Below the pieces are notes generated by a model that saw only the letters and a list, made by a program, of their open reading frames with translations, was not told the DNA's origin and did not search any database. Positions 1 to 9,529 of a stretch of DNA of 64,000 nucleotides are shown one piece after another (the first letter of the stretch is position 1; each line of letters opens with the position of its first letter). Location of the stretch: NCBI GenBank assembly GCA_050084985.1, contig JBITNC010000001.1, positions 109,926,001 to 109,990,000 on the forward strand, given 5' to 3'. A program made the position numbers and the translations under genes. Source of the stretch: Nageia nagi. Lineage: Eukaryota; Pinophyta.

Positions 1-179
1 TACATAGCTCCTATTCCTATCTCTCATTCCCAACCAATTAGTCATTCTAGATTCCATTTAGGGCATGGCCTTCCTCATGCCCAATAGATCCACCACTACA
101 ACTACATTATTCATCTTCTTCTCATCTGTTGGTGCCATCTTAATAGACATATATATATCAAGCTATAGATCCTCATCAC

Positions 180-1130
180 ATGTATGCTCTTCTTATATCT
201 CTAGTATGCCATTCTAATCCTAGGTACAATCAATTATCTCAATAAGCCCAATCCTCTTTACATGGGCCCACTCTATTTCTTGGTCATCATGAGTTGCAAC
301 ATCCACCAACTAGAAAGGTCTTAGGTTGAAATCTTCCAAACCTTGGACCTAAGGTGACATTCAATACATAGCCTAGTTATGGATAGTCATATAGATAGGA
401 TTAGGAAGTGTATTATGATGATAAATATGACTCAAATGATTAGTATGAGGATTAGCCTATTAGTATAGTACCAAAATCATAGGCTATAGTTTACACCCAA
501 CCTCTCATAGTGAATGATCAGATTTTAAAGAGGTTGGAGGATATGGATCTTAAATTTAATGAGCATGGAAAGGCAAAGTTATCCTACATTTTGATTTGTA
601 ATGAGACAATTCATCCTAGTATACCAATCAAAACCTTTCCATATAAATTTGAATTACCTAAGATTGATAAATTCAAGGGCAAGGATGATCCCAAAGAGCA
701 CCTTCATTAGTTTACGTATTCATGCTACATTATTAGTAATGATGATGTACTTATGCTTAGGACCTTCCCTATGATATTAGCAAGCTAGGCTCTAGATTGG
801 TATAATAACCTCCCATAACATAGTATTTATTCATTTGAAAAATTAGCTAATAAATTCTTAGATCACTTTGCCATCAATATATGTAAGAGAGATTCAATCA
901 TAAACTTTGGAAACCTTATAGTTTGAAGATGATTCTATATCATATTACATATGTAGGTGGAGAGCGATTATTATAGATATTCCCTATACTCTATCCTAAG
1001 AGGAACTAGTCAAATTATTCCCTACAAGTTGTAACAAACACATCTCATCTATCCTTAAAATATAAAAACATCAAACTATTAAGGAAGCTTTAGCTCAAGC
1101 CAAATTAACTGAAGAAGATGAGATTCTAGA
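180..1130 (+). pseudogene. Gag of the Tat-like element (broken)
   Basis: Capsid-type gag. The clearest part is the 66-codon segment at 510-710, ending in KFKGKDDPKEHLH, followed by a stop where the related copy at 49208-50491 (minus strand) has Trp (HLRWF). Further on, WYNNLP is followed by a stop and then HSIYSF; the other copy reads NLPQHSIYSF. This is the retrotransposon gag fold seen in Tat elements (D-P-x-x-H-L, WY-x-x-LP). Most stops are at Gln or Trp positions. The upstream part (180-510) shows the same style of decay, with no clear start codon. Confidence 0.7.
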
Positions 1131-1524
1131 TGATAAGATCAAGTTAAGAAAGAAAGTAAATAATAATTACAAGTATCATAATAATGTAAATAATCCTAGT
1201 AATTCATACCAAAAGCTACTAAGTAATCAAGTATCTCATAAGTTCTCACAAACATAGCTAATCATTTAGTTATCTCTACCATAGCCACCCAAGGCCAATG
1301 CACCATCATAGCCATTAAATCAAGAATGACCTAGACCCAAGAATGAATAAAATAATTAAATGAATAAAATAATTAACAATATCATTATAGGCCTAAGAAA
1401 CCTTGATAGAAAGGCCAATACAAGCCTTGTAAACTTTTGGTTGAACTTGTTGAGAATATCTTGAAAAAGCTCTTAAATGTACAATTGGTCACTCTCCTTG
1501 AATTCAAGCTAGAAGATCCTAATT

Positions 1525-1640
1525 GGGAGAAACTTGACTGATATAAGGGTAATGAATACTACATTTATCATAGATAAAAGGTGTATGATATGAATAAGTA
1601 CAACTAGTTAAGGAATACTATTTAGATATTGATTGGTAGT
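1525..1640 (+). pseudogene. Gag zinc knuckle remnant
   Basis: After gag, the frame contains YKGNEYYIYHRQKVYD and then NKYNQLRNTIQ. In related gypsy elements this is a C-x2-C-x4-H-x4-C-like finger followed by QLRN/LKN and an I-Q-D-L helix. Here the cysteines read Tyr and the GH pair is lost. These changes fit G-to-A transitions and show the nucleocapsid finger is dead. The stretch from 1640 to 2225 contains no further recognisable domain. Confidence 0.55.
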
Positions 1641-2225
1641 GAGAAGGTATCAATAGGTAACCTGATGACTCAACCCAATCAAAATTTGGGTGTCTTTTAA
1701 GACCCCTTACCTAGGCATAATAATAATGTTAATTAAATTCCATCAAATCCAACATAGTAGGTCATACATGACTATAATCTAAGATAGAATAATGCATTTC
1801 TAATACATATTCATATTTTTCTTTTATCATAAGTATTGATATAACCCTAGAGTTTAACTTTATGGGTGTCATAGATCCACCTCTAACATATCATATTGTA
1901 GAGATCCATGATAGTAATATGATAGGGGTCACTACCAAGATAGGTTAGAATAATGATAAAGCACCTCCTTCTCCTTCTTAAGATGTAGGAATTCAACAAA
2001 TATTACCTTAGCCTTGAGTATAGATTTAGAAAGCCCTATAGAGACATTATAACTATAAATACATAGTTGGAACAATAACTTTGAACCATAGAGATAAAGA
2101 TTTCCTTATGGAATCTATTACAGCAATCAATTGAGCATAGGAATTCCTTGAATAATATTTTGAGAGCTATTTAATTAGATGATAAAAATCCTAATTATTT
2201 TAGATATTTTATAGGGGTTGTTTAG

Positions 2226-2580
2226 AGTGCCACTAGACCTAATATCACTTTCTTCTAGAATGAAATCCAATATTTTGATCATGATAAGCCAAAGCATCTT
2301 GCTTTGTATATTATTACCTATGTGTATTTTCATCCATCAAAAAGAGTGCTAATAGATAATGGGTTAGCTATTAATGTTATATCATTCAAGGAACTTGAGA
2401 GATTAAAGGTACTTATTAAGTTTTTGAATGCTCCCATGCTCACAATTAGGGCCTTTAACAACACTTTGGAAATACAAATAGGCACCATTATCCTTCTAGT
2501 GAAGGTTGAAGTTAGAGAGATTATAACAACATGTCATGTGGTTGAGGGAGAAATGTAGTATAATTTACTCTTAGGTTGAC
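2226..2580 (+). pseudogene. Retropepsin-like aspartic protease (broken)
   Basis: The segment reads KRVLIDNGLAINVISF, then LTIRAFNN and finally YNLLLG. This is the Tat/Ogre protease layout: the active-site D-[ST/G]-G loop (here D-N-G), the flap region, and the C-terminal x-LLG that leads to RPW. The family's protease cuts the gag-pol polyprotein. The catalytic Asp is kept but the following residue is Asn. A stop sits just before YNLLLG and another replaces the residue after it. Confidence 0.7.
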
Positions 2581-2582
2581 TA

Positions 2583-2800
2583 TTGATAGAAGATATTGAG
2601 GAAGTTATGTTGACTTTGCATAGGTGTCTAAAGTATTTACATAATGGAATGGTCCATTGTATAATAGGTGACCCAAACCCTTTTAGTCACTACAACTTAG
2701 CTTTTTCTTCTAAGTCTCCTCAGATGCTATTTGGGCATCTTTTACCCATCATCATTCTTGTGAATGACCATCCTAATCTAGTGTCATCTCATTCATAGGA
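2583..2800 (+). pseudogene. Protease-RT linker with conserved LHRCLKYLHNG signature
   Basis: Directly after the protease the frame reads MLTLHRCLKYLHNGMVHCII and then GDPNPFSHYN. The same signature occurs on the minus strand at 48380-48496 (FHGCLKYIHEG, DENPYSHYN). Among plant gypsy elements this linker (HQKLKF/CLKY plus a GDP-x-PF motif) is characteristic of Tat/Ogre. Its function is not known. The shared motif shows that the element here and the one at 42631-54422 are related. Confidence 0.65.
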
Positions 2801-2879
2801 ACCTTGATCTTCATATTTGTCTTTTGTTCCATTTTTTTGTCCTCATAACCATCCTCTTCATTTCCCTTAAGCATGGATC

Positions 2880-3990
2880 CCTTTATACGCCATGAGGGTA
2901 AGTCACCTAAGGATTTTGTGTGACCTTCTTCCAATCATTATATCACTACCCATCCTTGGAAGTGACTGGCTATTCTATCATCATGTCCCTCCACCCAATT
3001 AGTTCCATGTGTCTTCCTCTTTTTTGGTTTTTGATTCTTCATAGGAAGATGAGCCCTCTTCCTCTCAATTTGGTCCCAATCCTCTTGACCAACATCCTAT
3101 TAACTTGGTCATTTCACCATATTCTAAGGCCATAAAGTATGAATATATCAAATATGAGGAATATTGTATTGATAATGTGGTTTTTACTATTCCCTCCATA
3201 AAAGACTTGGGGAGACCTTTGGAATCCTCAATTTCTCTTGGCTCTCTCATCCCACTAGGCTTGTGTTTGAACCTATGTTTTTTTATTTACACATGTGTGG
3301 ATTCACTTGAGGACATTACCCTTGAACATTGTATCAAGGAGAATTTTTATATTAAAATAGAATATATTTCATTTCCTAAGTTGGTGCATAAATTCTTTGC
3401 TAAATGGAAATGGTAAGGGTACAACCTAGGTAAATACAAACAAGGAATGGTTCATGCTTTTTCTATTCCATTTCAATCCAACAAAGATAAGTATAGTCTA
3501 GGGTTTTATGGCCCTAAAATTAAACCTTTAGAAGAATAGTTTTCTAATCTTAATATTCTAGTAAGGGAGGTGGAACATGATGATGAACATGACATCCAAT
3601 TATTTTTTGGTCCATATAAACCTCATGTTTTCAAGTGTTCCATCCCAAAAAAAAATTTTCATGAATCATTAGTTGGCCCTTCCTTTGATGTTTTGATGGT
3701 TTTTGTTGATGGTAAATCACTTGTTTTCCCCATTTTGTATTTATCCTCATACAATTATGTCATTTCTTTACCCATGGATCTCTCTTAATCTTTATTGGGT
3801 TTATCTTTTGGTCTGATTGATGTCTCTTTTTCTCTTGATTGCCTTGACAAAGTTGACTCATCTAATTTGGCTTCCTTCATCAATAGTTTGGATGAGGATG
3901 ATTTTGCATATTTTCTCATTTTCAAGTAGTTAGAGGATGGGTCTCACATGCACATTAGAAAGTTAGTTGAGGTCAATATCCGCAATGATC
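2880..3990 (+). pseudogene. Protease-RT spacer with a G-patch-like segment
   Basis: This stretch has several open segments (3105-3416, then on through 3520-3788) in one frame with few stops. Around 3384-3520 the frame reads LVHKFFAKWKW, a stop, GYNLGKYKQGMVHAF and later KYSLGFYGP. The spacing resembles a G-patch (hydrophobic-x2-W/MGW, GxGLGK-x2-QG, then GLGY), a nucleic-acid binding module found after the protease in some retroviruses and plant gypsy elements. The frame then runs to the point where the copia element inserted (3991) and resumes after 13334. Confidence 0.5.
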
Positions 3991-3991
3991 T
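3987..3991. repeat. Target site duplication GATCT, left copy
   Basis: GATCT directly precedes the LTR that begins TGTTGGACTTCG. The same five bases follow the far LTR at 13330-13334. A 5-bp duplication is normal for copia integration. Confidence 0.9.
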
Positions 3992-5072
3992 TGTTGGACT
4001 TCGAGTGACACTGAGAGGGGGGTTGAATCAGTGTATATAAAAATAATCAATTTAAGCTTTGTAAATAAAGATATATTAAAAGCCAAAGAAAATTGAGCAA
4101 GCACACCAAGTACATCACACAACACCAGATATAACAAGGTTCACCAGATTGGCTACATCCCCGAACATGACTGCTTAGAATCCAATCCAAATCCAGTCAT
4201 TAAAGAAAGCTTACAAATTCATAGCACCAACTGTGAAGGGTAGCACCAACTACCACTTTAAATATAGTAGCACCTACTGCTAGGAGCACCAACTCCAGCT
4301 ATCAAGCACCCACTTGATACAACATTCAAAAAGGAGGAAGGAATATAGTTCTAGAAGACCCTCAATGGTCTAGCTCTAATGCTCATTGTTTGATCTCTGC
4401 ACACAACTTTAAAGTAACACAGTTAAACAATCACTATCCTCTCTACATATTCATTTGCTCACTTCACATACTCTAGATACTCCCCTCTTCCATGCTCTTC
4501 TCTCTCCACTACACACTTTCTTCAATCCGTTCTCCACCTCTTCCACGCTATTACTTCAACTCCCCACAACTCTGCTCACCCATTTTCCCTAAATCTACAA
4601 TCCACTCTTCACATCCATTCCTACAAACTGTTACACATCAAGAAAACTATTACACATCAAGAAAACCCCTCACAAAATTGTTCCTATCATCACACGTTAT
4701 CAAAAACAAACTGAAAATGAATCTTTATTTGTAACTACTCCTACACTAAGAGAGTTCACTATCTAAGACTGCAACTGCTGTAGCTGATGAATGCTCCTCT
4801 TACTCAAATAGAGTTATTTAGACAAATGTAGCTCTTTCTCCACTAATTCTAGAGATTTGATAGTATCTAATTTTTAGTTCTGGAGTCTCTTTCTATAGCC
4901 TAGAGATTGACTAGCTTACCAGATGTTTATTGTATTCACCATGATGTCATCATCTTCAAACTCCAGAAAAGAGTTCCAAGTTATCTGTGTGGCATTTTAG
5001 AATTTTCAACACCAACTGCTAATGTCATCTTCTTTGGACTCTAAAAGTAGAGTAAAATGCTTCCCGTGATGT

Positions 5073-5671
5073 CTGAACTTTTATCTCTGAACTTTTATCT
5101 CTAGACTTTTATCTTCAAACTTTTATCTCTAGACTTTTATCTCCAGACTTTTATCTCTGGACTTTTCTCTCTGGACTTTTCTCTCTATACTTTTATCTCT
5201 AGACTTTTATCTTTGTACTTTTATCTCTGAACTTTTATCTCTGAGCTTTTATCTCTGGACTTTTCTCCTCGAACTTTTATCTTCAGACTTTTATCTCTGG
5301 ACTTTTATCTCCAGACTTTTCTCTTCGAACTTTTATCTCCGGACTTTTCTCTCCAAACTTTTATCTCCGGACTTTTATCTCCTGACTTTTATCTCCTGAC
5401 TTTTATCTCTAGACTTTTCTCTTTAGACTTTTATCTTCGAACTTTTATCTTTGGACTTTTATCTCTGGACTTTTATCTCTGAACTTTTTTCTCTGGACTT
5501 TTATCTCTGGACTTTTATCTCTAAACTTTTATCTTCGCACTTTTATCTTTGCACTTTTATCTCCAGACTTTTATCTTCACACTTTTATCTTTGCACTTTT
5601 ATCTCTAGACTTTTATCTTTACACTTTTATCTCTAGACTTTTATCTTCACACTTTTATCTCTAGACTTTTA
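5073..5671. repeat. 14-bp LTR minisatellite, about 43 units
   Basis: Tandem units of the form ACTTTTATCTCTGG, with variants at the last four positions and an occasional CTCT in place of ATCT. I counted about 43 units by eye. On the element's strand each unit reads as AGAGATAAAAGT, containing GATAA and AAAG (GATA and Dof-type core motifs). It lies in the U3 part of the LTR. It makes false open frames because 42 bases (three units) is a multiple of three. Confidence 0.95.
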
Positions 5672-5751
5672 TTCACCCCTTGCTGACCTCATCATCTCTG
5701 GAACTTGATTTCATTCAAAAATGTGAACATCGTTCTTCCCGTGATGTCATC

Positions 5752-5998
5752 TCTTCCGGAATGCTTTATTTACTAACCCTAGCTTTTCAATTCTCCTTGC
5801 TGACTTCATCACTTCCAAAACCTGATCTAAAATGCTTTATTTACTAACCCTAGCTTTTCAGTTCTCCTTGTTGACTTCATCACTTCTGAAACCCGGTTCA
5901 AAATGCTTTATTTACTAACCCCAGCTTATGCTTTATTTACTAACCCTAGCTTTTTAGTTCTCCTTGCTAACTTCATCACTTATAGAACTTGGTCTTTA
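5752..5998. repeat. LTR tandem repeat, ~70-bp unit
   Basis: Three to four diverged units built on ATGCTTTATTTACTAACCC, then AGCTTTTCAGTTCTCCTTG and GACTTCATCAC. The same array is present in the partner LTR at 13044-13290. It directly follows the 14-bp minisatellite and ends close to the LTR edge. Confidence 0.85.
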
Positions 5999-6043
5999 CC
6001 AAAACCATGTGTTAACAATAATGACAATCACACATGCTCAATA

Positions 6044-6250
6044 ATCTCCCCCTTTGGAATTGTTGGCAACACCACTTGATCAGACACCAGCATTGGGACT
6101 TTTCTCTCCCCCTTTATCAACAATAACAAAGGGCATTTACAAACTCCCCCTGAGTCCATACATGACATTCTTAGGAAATCAGTAGTATGCATACAAAAAT
6201 AAGATACACAGAAGCAACATAGGAAGGAAAAAATAAACACTCCCCCTGAG
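6044..6250 (-). other. Cluster of four polypurine tracts next to the copia 3' LTR
   Basis: On the minus strand AAAGGGGGAGAT (6044-6055) abuts the 3' LTR and is the expected plus-strand primer site. Similar G-rich tracts occur at 6104-6115 (AAAGGGGGAGAG), 6143-6153 (TCAGGGGGAGT) and 6239-6250 (CTCAGGGGGAGT). Repeated polypurine tracts in this position have been reported for Sireviruses. No coding domain is seen between RNase H and the LTR. Confidence 0.8.
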
Positions 6251-6270
6251 AATGTGACATCCAGAACTAG

Positions 6271-6783
6271 CTAATGCGTGGGAAGGACAACAACTCCTAG
6301 CTTGTTTCGAAGATATTCGAAGATGTCTTTGGGCAAAGGCTTTGTAAAGATGTCTGCTACTTGCTCTGTGGTTGGAACAAAATCCAACAGTACTTCTCCT
6401 TGCGCCACTCTTTCTTTTAGAAAGTGATATCTGATTGCTATATGCTTTATTTGTGAGTGCATAATAGGATTTTTTGAGATATTGATTACACTTTTGTTAT
6501 CACATAGAATTGATATGGGCTCATTAATCTATATACCAAAATCTTTTAGCATCTACTTCATCCATAGAATCTATGTGCAGCAAGAAGTTATTGCTATATA
6601 CTCTACTTCTGCTATAGATAGGGATATTGAGTCTTACTTTTTACTGTGCTAGCCAACAAGATTATTACCCAAATAAAATGCTCCTCCACTAGTGCTCTTC
6701 CTATCATCCACACATCCTGCCCAGTCTGCATCTAAAAAGGCAACAAGTGTAAAGTCCTTTCCTCTAGGATACCATAAACCATA
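6271..6783 (-). pseudogene. Copia RNase H (broken)
   Basis: RNase H degrades the RNA strand during reverse transcription. It starts after the RT thumb at about YGLWYPRGKD and continues with LDADWAGCVDDRKSTSG, which contains the catalytic D. Downstream segments include AEVEYIA, HSQIKHIAIRYHFLKE and ADIFTKPLPKD, a typical copia C-terminus, ending at a stop at 6271. Several stops and a frame change around 6463-6650 break it. Confidence 0.88.
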
Positions 6784-7764
6784 TTCTACTGTACCTTTGA
6801 GATATTTGAATATTCTCTTTACTGCAGTAACATGTGTTTCTTTGGGATTTGCTTGAAATCGAGTAACCATACATACTACTTGAAGAATATCCAGTCTAGT
6901 AGCTATCAAATATAATAAACTTCCAATCATTGATCTGTATTGTGTTTGATCTACTGTTGGTGCTTTATCATCCTTGCTTAATTTGCAGCCTATCGTCATA
7001 GGGGTGCTCACAGGTTTACAGTCTTCCATGGTAAACTTCTTCAACATCTCCTTAACATACTTGGTTTGAGAAATGAACATGCCATTCTTCAACTGATTGA
7101 TTTGTAGGTTGAGAAAAAATGCAAGCTCACCTATCATAGACATCTCGAATTCTATTTACATGTTGTCAGCAAGATTTTTACATAGCTCCATCTTGCTTAC
7201 TCCAAAAATTATATCATCTACATAGACAACAATAATTAGCTAATTTTCCTTTTCTGATTTAATGTATAAATTGCTATCCACCATTCCTTTTCTAAAGCCT
7301 TGCTACTAAAGATATGTATCAAGTCTAGAGTACCATGCTCGAGGTGCCTGTTTTAAACCATACAGAGCCTTCTTTAGTTTGCATACCAGATTAGGATTCT
7401 CTCCCAATTGGAAACCATCTGGCTGTTCAATATAGACTTCTTCCTCAATTTTTCCATTTAGAAAGGCTAATTTTACATCCATTTGATAAACTTTAAAGTC
7501 TTTATACACTACAAAAGCTAAAAACATGCAAATAGCTTCTAATCTGGCCACAGGTGCAAAAGTTTCTTCAAAATCAATTCCTTCAACTTGAGCATATCCC
7601 TTGCAAACAAGTCTAGCTTTATTTCGAACCACTATCCCATCTTCATTCAACTTATTGCAAAAAATCCACTTTGTGCCAATCACATTTTTGTTGGATGGTC
7701 TAGGAACGAGTTCCCATGTTTCATTCTTTTCAATTTGAGTGAGTTCTTCCTCCATTGCTTTCAT
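6784..7764 (-). pseudogene. Copia reverse transcriptase (nearly intact)
   Basis: Opens with [19 protein letters not shown], continues through [20 protein letters not shown] and [11 protein letters not shown], and reaches [15 protein letters not shown] at about 7340. The catalytic VVYVDDIIFG lies at about 7200-7230 and is intact. A TAG stop two codons upstream of it (EN-stop-LIIV) sits where Gln is usual. Two further stops near 7305 and 7145 separate the open segments 7306-7764 and 6649-7143. Usual copia RT length and order. Confidence 0.9.
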
Positions 7765-8002
7765 CTATCTTTCATCTTGGCTAGCTTCTGAGACATTTTT
7801 AGGCTCTATATTGGATAGGAGAGAATAGGTGCATGAAACCCCTCTGTGAGTTTGGATGCCTGTATGAAACTCACCGATGATTTGCTCTTATGGATGATCC
7901 TTGTGCCATCTATTTGGTGGAGTTTTTGAATTTTCATCTTCTTCCGACTCATTTTCTGAAACACTATTTGGGTTACTTGGTGAATTTGAATCTTTTGTTT
8001 CT
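7765..8002 (-). pseudogene. Copia integrase-RT linker
   Basis: A poorly conserved stretch between the integrase C-terminus and RT. On the minus strand it holds acidic and serine-rich pieces and stops; the RT side opens with [20 protein letters not shown]. No separate domain is recognised. Confidence 0.5.
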
Positions 8003-8842
8003 TTACTTGTGATTGCTATATAGGAGGCTTAGATTTGTTTTTATTCTTTTTGTCTTCTTCAATTGAATCTTGATAGGCAAGAAGATCATCATCATCATTT
8101 CTCTTGGAAGATCTCTTTGCTCATCAACACGAACATCAGCACTATCAATGATTGTTTTTGTCCTTTTATTGTAACACCTGTATGCTTTGCTCTTCGAAGA
8201 GTAACCAAGAAAGATACCTTCATCAGATCTATCCTCAAATTTTCCTAAATTTTCTTCTATTCTCTTGATATAGCATTTACTGCCAAAGATCCTGAAGTGC
8301 CTCACTGTAGCTCTTCTTCCAAACCATAATTCATATGGTGTTTTGTCCTCATGTGGTCGCATCATACATCTATTTTGAATATGCACTTCAGTATGCACTA
8401 CTTCTTTCCAGAACCTATCAGCAACCTTGCTTTCTATTAGCATGGTTCGAGCCATTTCTTATACTGCTCTATTTTTTCTTTCAACTACTCCATTTTGTTG
8501 TGGAGTTCTAGCTGTAGAGAATTGTCTTTTAATTCTGTGTTGTATGCAAAACTCAGTAAACTCATCAGAAGTGAACTCACCTCCTCTGTCTGAGCGAAGA
8601 CATTTGATTCTCCTCTTTATCTGATTTTCTACTTGATTTTTAAATGCTTTGAACATTTCAAAAGATTCAGATTTATGTTTTAAAAATTACACCCAAGTCA
8701 TTCTTGAATAATCATCTATGAACAAAATAAAATACTTATCTCCATTGAAGCTTTGTGTTCTCATTGGTCTGCATAGGTCGGTGTGTATGATTTCTAATGG
8801 TCTGCTTGTGTGATATTCTTTCACTTTGAACTTTGCTTGAGT
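8003..8842 (-). pseudogene. Copia integrase catalytic core and C-terminus
   Basis: Integrase inserts the cDNA into the genome. The D-D-E triad is visible: HTDLCRPM near 8785 (first Asp), CLRSDRGGEFTSDEF (second Asp) and PQQNGVVERKNR (Glu) at about 8459-8520. The C-terminal part has the copia hallmark HFRIFGSKCYIKR and GIFLGYSSKSKAYRCYN. Stops near 8457 (after KNRAV, before EMART) and 8685 interrupt it. The CRP in the first motif replaces the usual CGP. Confidence 0.88.
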
Positions 8843-9181
8843 TTACTTTCCCCTTTGGCATGAATCACAAATATCATTTGTTGGTGTGCTGATACTGGGC
8901 ATATCTCTTACTGCTCTTTTTGAGCAAATGTTCATCAAGTTTTTAAAATAGATGTGTCCCAATCTCTTATGCCATAGCCAATTATCACTCTCCTTACCTA
9001 GAAGACATGATCCCTCTGAAATATCTGATAAGGTGTATAAATTACCACAGGTTCTTGTACCAACCGCTACAAGTCTACCACTATTTTCCCTTTGCATCTG
9101 ACAACCATGCTTTTTGAAAATTACATCATGTCCTTTGTCACATATTTGACTGATGCTCAACAAATTATGCTTCAGTCCCAC
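8843..9181 (-). pseudogene. Copia GAG-pre-integrase, HHCC zinc finger
   Basis: Contains GLKHNLLSISQICDKGHDV, then LWHKRLGHIYFKNL and ICDSCQRGK. The H-x4-H and C-x2-C pairs of the integrase N-terminal zinc finger are all present. A stop after CQRGK separates it from the catalytic core. It continues the protease frame upstream. Confidence 0.88.
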
Positions 9182-9400
9182 AACAAATAATACCTCTTCA
9201 GATCTGATGTTGCCATCATTTATTTTGATTGTCCCTTTACCGATAATCTATGTGCCATCATTGTTTCCAAATCTTACTGACCCACCTTCATATTCCTATA
9301 GTTTTTGAAATTTCTTCTTGTCACCTATCATGTGACTTGAGCATCCACTGTCTAATATCCATGGTGATGGTTTGTCTTGAGCTTTTAATGCTGTTTGAAC
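9182..9400 (-). pseudogene. Copia aspartic protease
   Basis: Around 9310-9360 the minus strand reads WILDSGCSSHMIGD, the canonical copia protease active site with intact D-S-G. It runs into SVRFGNNDGT and KGTIKINDGNI toward the zinc finger. Two TAG stops lie in this stretch. The segment 9401-9529 joins it to gag and is broken by several stops. Confidence 0.85.
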
Positions 9401-9529
9401 GATTAAAGACTCTTTATCCTCTATGAGTTTCTCCTTTTCTTTCCAGACTTGTTTTACTTTTATTTCAGCTCCTTGTTTTTTATTATACTTTTCTTCTACC
9501 TGTGGATGACTGCTCTGAAACTATTTATT

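Larger units (their letters stand above)
3992..6043 (-). repeat. Copia 3' LTR (2052 bp)
   Basis: Begins TGTTGGACTTCG and ends CATGCTCAATA on the plus strand. The partner LTR ends CAACA, so the terminal CA has become TA here. It contains a 14-bp minisatellite, a following ~70-bp repeat, and a 19-bp local duplication near 4630-4670 absent from the partner LTR. On the element strand a TATA-like CTATATTTAAAG lies near 4252-4264 as a possible promoter core (weak). Confidence 0.92.

Noticed and set aside
4492-4734. Open frame repeated at 11909-12112
   Set aside because: Present in both LTRs of the copia element; LTR sequence, not a gene.
5451-5636. Open frame with repeated FYLWTF/FYLCTF peptide
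   Set aside because: It is a translation of the 14-bp minisatellite; the period and frame follow from 3 x 14 = 42 bases.
5073-5671. CRISPR-like regular array
   Set aside because: Units are contiguous 14-mers without spacers, inside a plant LTR, and repeated in the partner LTR.
6028-6240. Small Cys-rich minus-strand ORF before the copia 3' LTR
   Set aside because: It spans the polypurine tract cluster and LTR edge; composition explained by those tracts. An env-like gene is not supported.
7588-7791. Plus-strand open frame over copia RT
   Set aside because: Antisense of an RT segment with clear motifs on the minus strand.
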